DNA of 41,456 nt from Gammaproteobacteria bacterium (GCA_012960345.1 DUBL01000026.1:1-41456), one strand, 5' to 3'; positions 32,228-41,323 are shown, counted from the stretch's first letter. The notes: a model not told the origin generated them from the letters alone. Numbers and translations: made by a program.

Positions 32228-32674
32228 TCAACCTGAAGAGCCGGTTGATATGGACTCAAGATCGTGATGGCCGAGCATGTGGCGCACCGCAAGGACTGCT
32301 GAGCGGCTATAGGGAATAACGCGCGCGTCCATTTGTTGTGGACTGATCTCCGGACCAAGGATACCCACGCCGATTGGTTTCATGAGTTCAAGTTGCAATG
32401 CGATGATAGCGTTTAGCACGGCATGTGCCATTACGATTCCGTGGCTAGTTTCTCCTTGCTCGATAACGCCAAGAGCAACCGCGGCGTCAATATCCGGGCG
32501 TTGTAACATCCGTTTTAGCGCGAGAGGTTTTTCCATTGAGCCTGGGACCCAGACTTCCTCGATCACCATCAGGGCATTGGCTGCTGCGATACGCCGCGCT
32601 TCATCAACCATGCACATGACGCGTTCGCGGTGAAATTCGCCGGCGACGAGGGCTAGATTGAAGGATTTGGGCAT
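32228..32674 (-). CDS. ribH: 6,7-dimethyl-8-ribityllumazine synthase, archaeal-like
   Basis: RibH condenses the pyrimidine and dihydroxybutanone phosphate precursors of riboflavin. The 148-residue protein has VPGSMEKPLALKRML, then GVIEQGETSHGIVMAHAV with the catalytic-type GETxH histidine. The second half reads VGILGPEISPQQMDAR and PYSRSAVLAV, in place of the bacterial TT(D/E)xxxQA and AGxKxGNKG. By memory this matches the methanogen-type enzyme (GISGPGMT, RVDYGKRAVEA). ATG 32674 (MPKSFNLALVAGEFHRE) matches homologues; the track's GTG 32725 is less likely. It is away from the usual ribD-ribE-nusB group, between glnE and ilvE. It could also be a paralogue with another substrate. Confidence 0.8.
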   Translation of the reverse strand: MPKSFNLALVAGEFHRERVMCMVDEARRIAAANALMVIEEVWVPGSMEKPLALKRMLQRPDIDAAVALGVIEQGETSHGIVMAHAVLNAIIALQLELMKPIGVGILGPEISPQQMDARVIPYSRSAVLAVRHMLGHHDLESISTGSSG

Positions 32675-32772
32675 GGTGCGGATGTCTATGGGGCTCAAGG
32701 GGAAAATGATTTTAGCGCAGCGCACGCCCCCGAGGGGTAGTGCGGTTACTTGATGATTTTGCCAAGTTCGCG

Positions 32773-35655
32773 TTACGCGCTGTTGGTGATCAGTTTCTGC
32801 CAGGCATTGGCGATGGCGTCGCGCTCGTCGGTTAACTCTGACCAGCCCACCTGTGAGAGTTTTTCCTGTAGTTTGAAGCGATTATCCATCTGAAGATAAC
32901 GTTCGACGATGTCAGTCAGCGTAGCACCCAGGCTGGGGTCAAGTAGGTGATGGCAGACCAGTGTATGCAGAATAGTTCGAGTCCGACGCGAATTAATTAA
33001 TTGCGGGTACTCCCCAGCCCAGCGCAGCATTAGAAATTGTACGATGAACTCGATATCAACCAGGCCACCGCGGCCCAGTTTGAAATCAAAAATATCATCG
33101 GTGCTAGTCGATCGAGTGCGTACAATGCGTTCGCGCATAGAGACCACGGCATCGCGCAACTCTGTTGGATGTCTTGGTTGACATAGAATTCGTCGCCGGA
33201 CTTGCTCGAAGGCCTCTTCCAGTGCGGGTGAACCGACTACCAGGCGTGCTCGCACCAGCGCCTGGTGTTCCCATGTCCACGCATGGGCCATTTGGTAGCT
33301 TTCGAAAGCAGAGAGTGAACTCACTATCGTGCCCGCGCGACCGCTTGGGCGCAACTGAAGATCGGTTTGGTAGAGGTTACCGGCAGCGGTTCGTGTGGTC
33401 AGAATATGAATTAGTCTTTGGATCACGCGACCGCAGTGGTGTGCTGTTGTATCGTTTTCTGGTGATCGGGTTGCGTCAGATTGGTAGAGAAAAACAATGT
33501 CAAGATCGGAGTTGTAGCCGAGTTCCTGACTGCCGAGTTTTCCGTACGCGACAATGCCAAGGTCAACAGAGTCGAGTTCGATTTTCCCGCCGAGACTTCG
33601 TCGGGCGACGCTCATACTTTCTTCAAGAGTCGCTTCAGCGAGCGCCGACAGAGCGGCTGAAACGGACTCGAACGACAATAGACCAGCGCTGTCGGCGGCA
33701 GCGATCTGCAGCGTTTGCGCATGACGGAACTCGCGCAGTAGATCCATCGCACGTTCGAGATCATTCGCCGGGGTCGTCTCCATACGCCGTTGCAATTCGG
33801 TGGACAGTGTTGCTCTATCGAGACTGACTTCTTGACCAATAGGGTTGAGTAGCTCATCAAGCATCACCGGGTGACGACCAATCCAATGGGCGATCCAGGA
33901 ACTTTGACTAATCAGATTTACCAGTTGAGAAAGAGCAAGTGCGTTCTCGCTCAACAGGGACAGATAAGCGGCGCGACGTCCGATTGATTCGATCACCCCA
34001 ACCAAACGGGCAAACGTAGTAAATTGGTCGGATTGCTGTGCACACGCTTGAATAGCTAGCGGCATTAGGCAGTCCATACGCGTGCGACCAGAGGTAGAAA
34101 ATGCGGTATAGAAAGCGCTGCCGCGAAGGTTCTGGCATAGGTTGAGCAAGCGGCTGGGCTCCGTGTAGCCGATGCGTTGCAATAGTCTTTCAGCGCTCGG
34201 CCTTTCTAGATGGCCTAGCCACAGGTCTGCCAATTCGGCCGTTTCGCTGTCCGCATCAGGTTCCGGTGCAAAGACCATTTGAAAGCATTCATGTACCGCT
34301 TCAGTGTGCGCACACAGTTGGGTATGAAAACCCGCCCAATCGGAATATCCCATTGCGGTAGCAAGGCGCAGCCTATGCAGATCATCTTTGGGTAGTTGGT
34401 GAGTTTGTTGGTCGTCGATCATTTGCAATCGATGTTCTGTACGCCGCAGAAAACTATAAGCCGAATGCAAAGTATCCGCTTTCGGCTTGTCTATGATCCC
34501 GAGGTCCACCAGTGTCTCCATCGCTTGCCACAGCCGATTGGTTTGTAGTCGGGGTTCGCGACCCCCTCGAATCAACTGGTAACTCTGGACGATAAATTCG
34601 ATTTCACGAATGCCACCGGAACCGAGCTTCAGGTCGTCTAAACGATCATCAGTACGCAACGCCTTTTCGATCATCCGCTTCATGTCGCGGATCGCGTCAA
34701 ATGCGCCGAAATCAAGGTATTTTCGATAAATGAATGGCCGTAATATTTCGAGCAACAAATCGCTGTTCCCGCCAGGGAGATCGAGTGCACGTGTTTTGAT
34801 TAACGCATAGCGTTCCCAGTCACGTCCGTGCGTGGTGTAGTAGTGGTCCATGGCATCGAATGAAAGTGCAAGCGGCCCACTGGTGCCATTAGGCCTCAGC
34901 CTAAGATCAATGCGAAACACAAAACCCTCTTCGGTGAACGTTTCTAATAACGAAACCAGGTGTTGCCCGACTTTAATGAAGAATTCGTGATTACTGATTG
35001 GCTTCTCGCTCTGTGTGTTACCTGCTTCCGCATAAGCCAACACAAGATCTATGTCAGAGGAGAAATTAAGCTCTCTTCCACCGAGTTTTCCGAGGGCGAG
35101 AACGACCAGGCGGACGGGGTTACCGCTGATGCTGCCTATGGGTTCACCATGTCGTTGTGCGACTTGATAGTGTGCGCACGCGAGCGCTACCGAGACGGCA
35201 TGATCTGCTACGGTTGAGAGTGTTTCGACAACTTCTTCAAGTTTTGCCCAACCTGCGAGGTCACGCCAACCGATGCGCACGAGTTCCGTACGGCGCCAGA
35301 CTCGCAGAGTGCTGCCGACGTGTTGAGAATCGGCTGCGTGCCCGCGTAATGCAACGCACTGATTTTCTAGATGCCCATTTGATCGCGGTTCGAGAACCGA
35401 ATCTGATCCAACGAGGGAAGCGAATAGTCCGGGTGTACGAGCCAGGCTGCGCCCGATATAGTCGCTGCCCGCGAGCACCTGGGGAAGGGACGTTAGCACG
35501 CTGTCTCCGGCCTCGTTGACAATGAGGGCATCAAGAGCTTGAACTGTGCCGGGTTGCTGTCGAATGGCCTGCCACCAGTTGGTGGCGATGGCATGAAGCG
35601 GTAGCGGCAATGCGGAAAGTGCCTGATTAAACCGGTGATTTGCCGGGTGTTGCAC
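32773..35655 (-). CDS. glnE: Bifunctional glutamine synthetase adenylyltransferase/adenylyl-removing enzyme
   Basis: GlnE controls glutamine synthetase by adding and removing AMP in response to PII. Both nucleotidyltransferase-like halves are present: the N-terminal removing domain has GKLGGRELNFSSDIDLVLAY and the C-terminal adenylylating domain has GKLGSQELGYNSDLDIVFLY, each with the DxD metal site. The GSGGIREIEFIVQ and GRGGLVDIEFIVQ blocks repeat in both halves, showing the internal duplication. Length is 960 against 946 in E. coli. The start is GTG 35655, 29 nt after the M20 gene stop, with no clear ribosome-binding site. The following ilvE and waaF genes are the usual neighbours. Confidence 0.95.
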   Translation of the reverse strand: MQHPANHRFNQALSALPLPLHAIATNWWQAIRQQPGTVQALDALIVNEAGDSVLTSLPQVLAGSDYIGRSLARTPGLFASLVGSDSVLEPRSNGHLENQCVALRGHAADSQHVGSTLRVWRRTELVRIGWRDLAGWAKLEEVVETLSTVADHAVSVALACAHYQVAQRHGEPIGSISGNPVRLVVLALGKLGGRELNFSSDIDLVLAYAEAGNTQSEKPISNHEFFIKVGQHLVSLLETFTEEGFVFRIDLRLRPNGTSGPLALSFDAMDHYYTTHGRDWERYALIKTRALDLPGGNSDLLLEILRPFIYRKYLDFGAFDAIRDMKRMIEKALRTDDRLDDLKLGSGGIREIEFIVQSYQLIRGGREPRLQTNRLWQAMETLVDLGIIDKPKADTLHSAYSFLRRTEHRLQMIDDQQTHQLPKDDLHRLRLATAMGYSDWAGFHTQLCAHTEAVHECFQMVFAPEPDADSETAELADLWLGHLERPSAERLLQRIGYTEPSRLLNLCQNLRGSAFYTAFSTSGRTRMDCLMPLAIQACAQQSDQFTTFARLVGVIESIGRRAAYLSLLSENALALSQLVNLISQSSWIAHWIGRHPVMLDELLNPIGQEVSLDRATLSTELQRRMETTPANDLERAMDLLREFRHAQTLQIAAADSAGLLSFESVSAALSALAEATLEESMSVARRSLGGKIELDSVDLGIVAYGKLGSQELGYNSDLDIVFLYQSDATRSPENDTTAHHCGRVIQRLIHILTTRTAAGNLYQTDLQLRPSGRAGTIVSSLSAFESYQMAHAWTWEHQALVRARLVVGSPALEEAFEQVRRRILCQPRHPTELRDAVVSMRERIVRTRSTSTDDIFDFKLGRGGLVDIEFIVQFLMLRWAGEYPQLINSRRTRTILHTLVCHHLLDPSLGATLTDIVERYLQMDNRFKLQEKLSQVGWSELTDERDAIANAWQKLITNSA

Positions 35656-35684
35656 GAGAGTAAGTGTGGTGCGCGAGGAACGCC

Positions 35685-36860
35685 CTATCGGCTGATGGGT
35701 AGAACTGTACGCGCCAGCTCAACCCAATAAGCAGCGCCGATATTGAGGATATCGTCGTTGAAGTCGTAGTGCGGGTTATGCACCATGCAGCCGCCCGTCT
35801 CGCCAATTCCGTTACCGAGGAAGAGATAACAACCGGGTCGCTCGTGAAGCATCCAGCCAAAATCTTCCGAGCCCATGAGGGGGTCGATATTGGTGAAAAC
35901 ACGTTCAGGTCCGACGAGATTCGCCGCTACCTGTGAACAAATGTCTGTCTGTTCGTCATGGTTAACGGTCGCGATATCGCCTCGGACATACTGATACTCA
36001 GCGTCTACGCCACAGCCACTGGCAATACCCCGGGCGGTTTCGCCTAGCGCGCTTTCCAGCAGGTCACGAGTTTCATTTCTCAGGCACCGCACGGTTGCTC
36101 CCAGGGTGACCGAATCTGGGATTACGTTAATTGCGGCGCTTGCTTTGAACTGGGTGACGCTAATGACGGCAGAGTCCAGTGGGTCGACGCGGCGACTGAC
36201 AATCGTATTCCAGGCATCAACAATGCGAGCTGCAGCGAGCACTGGATCACGACATAGGTGAGGGAAAGCACCGTGGCCGCCGACGCCTTGTACTGTTACA
36301 TGGGCGGTATCCGCAGAAGCCATAAGGGGCCCCTTTCGGACTGCGAAGGTTCCCGCTTCAAACCCTGGCATGTTGTGCATACCAAAGACAGATTCGCAGG
36401 GAAATGCATCGAACAGACCTTCATCCATCATCCGTTTAGCACCATGCCCGCCCTCTTCGGCGGGTTGAAAGATGAAAAACACTGTGCCGTCAAAACTGGG
36501 GTCAGTGGATAAATGTTTCGCGGCGCCGAGCAACATCGCAGTGTGCCCATCGTGACCACACGCGTGCATTTTTCCATCGTGGAGAGAGCGGTGCTCAAAA
36601 TGATTGAGTTCTTGCAGGTTCAGTGCGTCTAGGTCTGCGCGCAGGCCGATTGCGCGATTACCGCGGCCTGCCGAGAGGACACCGACAACGCCGGTCTCTG
36701 CAAGACCCCGGTGTACCTCGAGACCCATTTGCTCGAGTTCTTTCGCAACCAGATCGGCAGTCCTCGTTTCTTGGTAAGCTGTTTCCGGGTATTGGTGAAT
36801 CTCATGTCGCCAGTGCACCATGTTTGGTTGCAGCGTAGAAAGTTGTTCAATCAAATTCAT
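35685..36860 (-). CDS. M20-family amidohydrolase (N-acyl amino acid/hippurate hydrolase-like)
   Basis: A 391-residue cytoplasmic metallohydrolase of the M20D type, which releases amino acids from N-acyl derivatives. The N-terminus reads WRHEIHQYPETAYQETRTA; metal ligands are in ACGHDGHTAMLLG, FQPAEEGGHGAKRMMDEG and GMHNMPG, and near the C-terminus MGSEDFGWM. The dimerisation domain begins VTVQGVGGHGAFPH. All ligand positions look intact. It lies between the hydroxyproline-type dehydrogenase and glnE, and may act on N-acylated amino acids fed into the same catabolic route (inference). The start ATG 36860 has GGAA 9 nt upstream. The exact substrate cannot be read. Confidence 0.9.
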   Translation of the reverse strand: MNLIEQLSTLQPNMVHWRHEIHQYPETAYQETRTADLVAKELEQMGLEVHRGLAETGVVGVLSAGRGNRAIGLRADLDALNLQELNHFEHRSLHDGKMHACGHDGHTAMLLGAAKHLSTDPSFDGTVFFIFQPAEEGGHGAKRMMDEGLFDAFPCESVFGMHNMPGFEAGTFAVRKGPLMASADTAHVTVQGVGGHGAFPHLCRDPVLAAARIVDAWNTIVSRRVDPLDSAVISVTQFKASAAINVIPDSVTLGATVRCLRNETRDLLESALGETARGIASGCGVDAEYQYVRGDIATVNHDEQTDICSQVAANLVGPERVFTNIDPLMGSEDFGWMLHERPGCYLFLGNGIGETGGCMVHNPHYDFNDDILNIGAAYWVELARTVLPISR

Positions 36861-36986
36861 GTGTTCGTTCCAGTAGTCCCTGGTGGTAGGTTATGTCTGT
36901 TTGTTCCCGGGGTGGGTGGTGTAGAAGTCACCCTAGCGCAGCCGGTTGCCCGGGACAAGAAGCATCAGAATAAGCAATGACACCCT

Positions 36987-38240
36987 TCATCCATTGACGG
37001 CATAGGGACGCGGGTCGAGTGTGAGTGTGCGTCGATCGATCATTTGTGCAATGAGTTGGCCAGTGGCAGGTGCCATCGACATTCCCAGCATGTTGTGGCC
37101 CGCGGCAACGTAAACGTTGTTAGCAATCGGGCAAGGCCCGATTCGCGGCAAGCCATTTGGAGTCATTGGCCGCCATCCACACCAAGGCGCTTCAGTTGGA
37201 TCTTCCTCCAGTTTCTGTAGGTACTGTCGTGCGCCTGACTTGAGGGCTTGCAACCGATCAGGGTTCAGGCGGTCATCGTATCCGGAAAATTCCATGATTG
37301 AGCCGATTCGCAAGGCAGTGTCCATTGGAGTGGCAACAACATTGTGATCGACAAAATGCACAGGCAATGCCGGGCATAGCTCTGGCCGTCGCATAGTGAG
37401 GGAATAGCCCTTGCCCGGCTGAATGGGGAGACGGCAACCTAGCTGGCTGGAAAGTTTTGGGGTCAAGGCACCGGTGGTAAATACGAAATGGTCGGCTGCC
37501 ACGTCACCGCTTTGGGTGATCAAATGAGTTGCAGTAGAGCCGCTTGTTGCCAGGCCAGTGACTTCGAGGCGTTCTACAATGGTGGCACCTCTCTCATTCA
37601 ATGAGTCGCGCCAACTCTGCAACAGTCGATCTGGTCGCAGATGCGCATCACCCGGGTAGTACCAGCCGCCAGCAAGACCGCTTCGCAGGGCCGGTTCAAA
37701 GTCCGTTAATTCCTCACCTTCTAGTCTTTGCCCGCTCAGTGAGAATTCCTTCGCCATTAACGCCTGTTTGCGGTCGTGAGTGGCCAGCGTCTTCTGCGTT
37801 AGAAAAACATGGAGATTGCCTTCGGTATGCCATTCGCATGCTAGGTCAAAGCGTGTTATCAGTTCTTCATAAAGGTGTCGCGACTGGTTGAGTAACGCAT
37901 GGTTGGCACGACAGGCATCTAACATAGACCGCTTTGTACAGTGTCGAGAAAATTGGTAAAGCCAGGTTAACAATGGCAAATCCAAGCGGGGTTTGATAAA
38001 GACGGTTGTCTCGCCGCGTAACCAGGACAACACGGCGTGTCGCACTGCTCCAGGTTCGGCCAGCGGTGCGATGTGACTTGGGCAGATGTTGCCACAGTTG
38101 CCTGACGAACATTGGCTACCAAAATCGGCTCGGTCCAGGATGGTGATTTCGTATCCTAGTTCCGTGAGGAAATGGGAGCAGGCCGCACCGATAACACCAC
38201 TGCCGACAACCACGACGCGACGGCGTGGGTTCGATGTCAA
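36987..38240 (-). CDS. FAD-dependent D-amino-acid (probable D-hydroxyproline) dehydrogenase
   Basis: A DadA/DAAO-fold flavoprotein of 417 residues. The FAD-binding Rossmann motif VVVVGSGVIGAACSHFL is near the N-terminus, and the C-terminal block NVYVAAGHNMLGMSMAPATGQLIAQMI is typical of this family. The preceding 4-hydroxyproline epimerase makes cis-4-hydroxy-D-proline, the known substrate of such enzymes, so that reaction is likely here (inference). The track starts at 38354, deep inside the epimerase gene. I choose TTG 38240, which overlaps the epimerase TGA as TTGA and places the Rossmann motif at residue 9; AAGG lies 10 nt upstream. A short hydrophobic look at the N-terminus belongs to the fold, not a signal peptide. 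Confidence 0.88.
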   Translation of the reverse strand: MTSNPRRRVVVVGSGVIGAACSHFLTELGYEITILDRADFGSQCSSGNCGNICPSHIAPLAEPGAVRHAVLSWLRGETTVFIKPRLDLPLLTWLYQFSRHCTKRSMLDACRANHALLNQSRHLYEELITRFDLACEWHTEGNLHVFLTQKTLATHDRKQALMAKEFSLSGQRLEGEELTDFEPALRSGLAGGWYYPGDAHLRPDRLLQSWRDSLNERGATIVERLEVTGLATSGSTATHLITQSGDVAADHFVFTTGALTPKLSSQLGCRLPIQPGKGYSLTMRRPELCPALPVHFVDHNVVATPMDTALRIGSIMEFSGYDDRLNPDRLQALKSGARQYLQKLEEDPTEAPWCGWRPMTPNGLPRIGPCPIANNVYVAAGHNMLGMSMAPATGQLIAQMIDRRTLTLDPRPYAVNG

Positions 38241-39184
38241 CGGATACCAGCCTTGAATGGATCGTCCGGGTCGAGTTGCAGGGTGGATTCTGCAGTGACA
38301 TAGGCCCACCCGGTAATCTCGGGCAAAACGCGTGGACCGTCCCATGTTCCGCATACTTCAAAGACACTTCCGACGATGCTTTGCTGGCGCCAGGTTTGGC
38401 CTGCCTCGAGTTCGCCATCGGCCATCAGGCACGCCACCTTGGCACTGGTTCCGGTTCCACATGGGGATCGATCGTAGGCACCACTGGGGCACAACACGAA
38501 GTTTTGGCTATCCGCGCCATTTTGCCCTGGCCCATAGAGTTGAATATGGTCGATTTCACCGCCATCTTCACCCGTAAGACCTTGTCGGGCCAGCTCGGAG
38601 CGAATGCCTCCAGCAAATCTTTCCAGATTGGCCACGTTATCCAGTGCAACCCGAAGATTATGGTCGCGGACCAGGAAAAACCAGTTTCCACCCCACGCAA
38701 TATCACCGGTCACACGCCCTACTCCGGTGATGGTCAGTTCGACCTCGGACTGATAGCGGTAACTGGCGACGTTATTTACGCTGACTTTTGCTTTGCCATG
38801 CATGTTAATCAGGACCTCGCCAACCGGCGTTTCGATACGATGCTGACCAAGCTTAATACGACCCATGTGCAGCAGTGATACCCCCAGCCCGATCGTGCCG
38901 TGGCCACACATGTTAATCACTCCGGCACTGTTGAAGTAAATAATCCCGGTTGCCGCTTCGGGGTTGACAGGTTGGCACAGTAATCCACCAACCCACACAT
39001 TGCTCGCTCGTGGCTCGCTAATGACGCTTGAGCAGAAATCACCAAACTGATGGCTCAATATTTGGCGGCGTTCTTTCATCGAGCCGGTTCCAAGATCAGG
39101 GCCACCTTCGATGATAATTCTAGTGGGTTCCCCGCCCGTGTGTGAGTCGATGACTTTGACCTGCTTCCATTGTTTTTCAGACAT
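38237..39184 (-). CDS. 4-hydroxyproline 2-epimerase (proline racemase family)
   Basis: The enzyme inverts C2 of trans-4-hydroxy-L-proline, the first step of bacterial hydroxyproline breakdown. Both catalytic cysteines are visible: C93 in NMCGHGTIG and C242 in DRSPCGTGTSA, which excludes the trans-3-hydroxyproline dehydratase subgroup, where the first cysteine is usually replaced. The N-terminus reads VIDSHTGGEPTRI. From ATG 39184 the length is 315, typical; AAGGA stands 8 nt upstream, so the track's 15 extra residues are left out. A true proline racemase cannot be fully excluded, but 4-HypE fits the dehydrogenase neighbour. The deaminase and semialdehyde dehydrogenase needed to finish the pathway are not in this window. 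Confidence 0.9.
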   Translation of the reverse strand: MSEKQWKQVKVIDSHTGGEPTRIIIEGGPDLGTGSMKERRQILSHQFGDFCSSVISEPRASNVWVGGLLCQPVNPEAATGIIYFNSAGVINMCGHGTIGLGVSLLHMGRIKLGQHRIETPVGEVLINMHGKAKVSVNNVASYRYQSEVELTITGVGRVTGDIAWGGNWFFLVRDHNLRVALDNVANLERFAGGIRSELARQGLTGEDGGEIDHIQLYGPGQNGADSQNFVLCPSGAYDRSPCGTGTSAKVACLMADGELEAGQTWRQQSIVGSVFEVCGTWDGPRVLPEITGWAYVTAESTLQLDPDDPFKAGIR

Positions 39185-39257
39185 TTGAGAGTCCTTAGCC
39201 AAGGGTTGAATCGCCGGGCGTTGCATCATCTCCGCACTTATTGACGAATCCTGTGCG

Positions 39258-39286
39258 TTGCCAGGTTTTGATTATCGGATCATAGT
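39258..39286 (+). promoter_or_regulatory. Possible sigma-70 promoter for aroE
   Basis: In the 152-nt divergent gap the plus strand reads TTGCCA, 17 nt, CATAGT, about 50 nt before the aroE ATG. Both boxes are imperfect but correctly spaced. A small inverted repeat AAACT/AGTTT follows at about 39305-39321. On the opposite strand TACTAT overlaps the same spot and could be a -10 box for the epimerase operon, but its -35 is weak. Confidence 0.35.
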
Positions 39287-39336
39287 AGGACATTGTCTGA
39301 ATAAACTGAAAAATAGTTTCCCCAATTCTTTCGACT

Positions 39337-40185
39337 ATGCCAGATCCATTTAAGTTCTCTAAGCCGCGGTCGCGCTATGCTGTTGTTGGCCATCCGGTGA
39401 GTCACAGCAAGTCGCCTAGCATCCACCGTGCTTTTGCGGAACAGTGTACTGTGACCATGGAGTACGAAGCTATCCAACTCGATTTAGGTGGGTTCGCTCA
39501 GGGTGTTCGAAATTTGCAGGCGGCAGACTTTGGTGGTGCGAACGTCACACTGCCATTCAAGGAACAGGCGAGACGTATCGCTGATCGACTTTCACCACGC
39601 GCTACGATTGCTGGTGCTGTCAACACATTGAAGTTTGCTGATGACGGTGGTATCGAGGGTGACAACACAGACGGTGCGGGCTTAGTTGTTGACCTTATTC
39701 AGAACATCGGTATTTCTCTTGCTGGGACTCGTTTGCTTGTTATCGGGGCTGGTGGGGCTGTACGTGGGATTCTGGAGCCGCTGTTGGGCGCTGGTGTGGC
39801 GGGTGTAACGTTGGCAAATCGGACACATGAGAAGGCCGAACGTCTCGTGCAGGAGTTTTCTAGTTACGGTTTGGTTGAGGCTTGTGTGTTGGCAAAGGTG
39901 GGTCAGTTTCCGTTTGATCTCATCATTAATGGGACGGCCGCAAGCTTGGAGGGAGAGTTACCGGCCCTTCCCAGCACAGTGTTCGCCAAAACGACACTTG
40001 TTTACGACCTTGCTTACGCAGATCAGTTAACGCCGTTTTTGTCTTTAGCTAAAAGTGCGGGGGTGGATCGTATTGCTGATGGTTTGGGCATGCTCGTAGA
40101 GCAGGCAGCAGAGTCCTTTGCCATTTGGCACGGTATTCGGCCTGACACCGCAAGGATCCTGGCCGATTTGGGCGATCACGCGTGA
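39337..40185 (+). CDS. aroE: Shikimate dehydrogenase
   Basis: AroE reduces 3-dehydroshikimate to shikimate with NADPH in aromatic amino acid synthesis. The shikimate-binding part reads VVGHPVSHSKSPSIHRAF near residue 15, with catalytic Lys in GANVTLPFKEQA and Asp in GDNTDGAG; the NADP loop is VIGAGGAVRGIL near 132, then LANRTHEKA. DGLGMLVEQAAESFAIWHG is the conserved C-terminal block. The 282 residues are slightly more than E. coli (272), with an N-terminal extension of about ten. No other shikimate gene is adjacent. Its stop is 2 nt from that of the convergent hemH. Confidence 0.96.
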   Translation: MPDPFKFSKPRSRYAVVGHPVSHSKSPSIHRAFAEQCTVTMEYEAIQLDLGGFAQGVRNLQAADFGGANVTLPFKEQARRIADRLSPRATIAGAVNTLKFADDGGIEGDNTDGAGLVVDLIQNIGISLAGTRLLVIGAGGAVRGILEPLLGAGVAGVTLANRTHEKAERLVQEFSSYGLVEACVLAKVGQFPFDLIINGTAASLEGELPALPSTVFAKTTLVYDLAYADQLTPFLSLAKSAGVDRIADGLGMLVEQAAESFAIWHGIRPDTARILADLGDHA

Positions 40186-40187
40186 TT

Positions 40188-41222
40188 TCACTGATGCGCC
40201 TTTGTCGGCCAGCCCGCTAGGTGGTGTTGTATTAAGTCAGACAATGCTTGTATGTGGTCTTGGTTATCGTTGAGACACGGTATATAACGAAATGACTGCC
40301 CACCCGCGTTAATGAAGACATTGCGCAGTTGCTCTTTAACTTCTTCTAGTGTTTCAAGGCAATCTGCAGCAAATCCAGGACAGATAACGTCAACACTGGA
40401 TACGCCTTGGTCAGGTAATGCTCGCAAGGTCTGGTCGGTATACGGCTTCAACCATGGAGTGCGGCCGAAGCGGGATTGAAAGCTCAGGCGCCACGCGTTT
40501 TTTTCAAGGCCCAGCTGCTTTGCCAAGGCTGACGCGGTTTCATGACACTGACTGAAATAGGGGTCTCCTTGTTCGTGGTAGCGTTGTGGGGTGCCGTGGA
40601 AGGAAAACAAGATTAACTCGTTGCGCCCGTGCGTTTTCCAGTGTGAATCGACCGATGCACTCAGCGCTGACAGATAACCTTTGTTCAGATGGTAATCGTG
40701 TATCAACCGCAGTTCAGGAATGTTGCGCCACGTCATTAATTCTTTTGCTACTGCATCAAAAACTGAAGCCGTTGTCGATGAGGAGTACTGGGGATACAGC
40801 GGAACCACTAGAAGATGGTTAATACCGGAAGCCGCCATGTTGCGCATTGCTGATTGCAAAGAAGGTTGACCGTAACGCATTCCAAGATGTACTGAAACAG
40901 TGTCGCTATAGTGTTGATGGATGTGTTTCTGGACCGCGGTTACCTGTTGATGTGTGATGAGAGCAAGCGGTGAGCCATCCGGTTGCCAGATTGTTTGGTA
41001 AGCAGCTGCACTACGTTTTGGTCTGAGACGCAGAATGACACCATGAAGAATGGGACACCAAACCCAGCGAGATAACTCGATCACACGGCGATCATGGAGA
41101 AATTCTGAGAGAAAGGATCGTACGGCACCAGCGTCCGGCCGATTCGGTGTGCCAAGATTAACCAGAAGTACGCCCGTCTTATCATCCTGATCGGCGGCGA
41201 CACCCAATTGATACGCTGTCAT
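40188..41222 (-). CDS. hemH: Ferrochelatase
   Basis: HemH inserts ferrous iron into protoporphyrin IX, ending haem synthesis at the inner membrane. The 344-residue product has GVLLVNLGTPNRPD near residue 17, LHDRRVIELSRW, AMRYGQPS-like LGMRYGQPSLQSA, VVPLYPQYSSSTTASVFD, the metal-site histidine in FSFHGTPQRY, and SFQSRFGRTPWLKPYTDQ. CPGFAADCLETLEE near the end is typical of proteobacterial ferrochelatase. The start is ATG 41222. It lies downstream of the histone-like gene's terminator, so it needs its own promoter within 41223-41290, where I cannot name one confidently. Confidence 0.96.
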   Translation of the reverse strand: MTAYQLGVAADQDDKTGVLLVNLGTPNRPDAGAVRSFLSEFLHDRRVIELSRWVWCPILHGVILRLRPKRSAAAYQTIWQPDGSPLALITHQQVTAVQKHIHQHYSDTVSVHLGMRYGQPSLQSAMRNMAASGINHLLVVPLYPQYSSSTTASVFDAVAKELMTWRNIPELRLIHDYHLNKGYLSALSASVDSHWKTHGRNELILFSFHGTPQRYHEQGDPYFSQCHETASALAKQLGLEKNAWRLSFQSRFGRTPWLKPYTDQTLRALPDQGVSSVDVICPGFAADCLETLEEVKEQLRNVFINAGGQSFRYIPCLNDNQDHIQALSDLIQHHLAGWPTKAHQ

Positions 41223-41290
41223 TAAGTTTTAGCCTGATCGTTCAGTCAATTGTGTCACAGGGGAGCTACCAAGCCGAGTGGCGAGTAGAC

Positions 41291-41323
41291 AAAAAAAGGG
41301 GGTGGCAGTTAACTGCCACCCCC
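41291..41323 (-). terminator. Strong intrinsic terminator of the histone-like gene
   Basis: Read on the minus strand, GGGGGTGGCAG-TTAA-CTGCCACCCCC is a perfect 26-nt palindrome (11-bp stem) followed directly by seven T residues. It begins 42 nt after the stop codon of the lysine-rich gene and separates it from hemH. No T-run exists on the other strand, so it works in the minus direction only. Confidence 0.95.

Noticed and set aside
33165-33827. 220-aa plus-strand ORF inside glnE
   Set aside because: It is fully antisense to a well-conserved gene, is Arg/Ser-rich and has no recognisable domain; a shadow frame.
38241-38354. N-terminal extension of the D-amino-acid dehydrogenase
   Set aside because: It lies inside the epimerase gene in another frame; TTG 38240 over the TGA stop is more economical and puts the FAD motif at residue 9.
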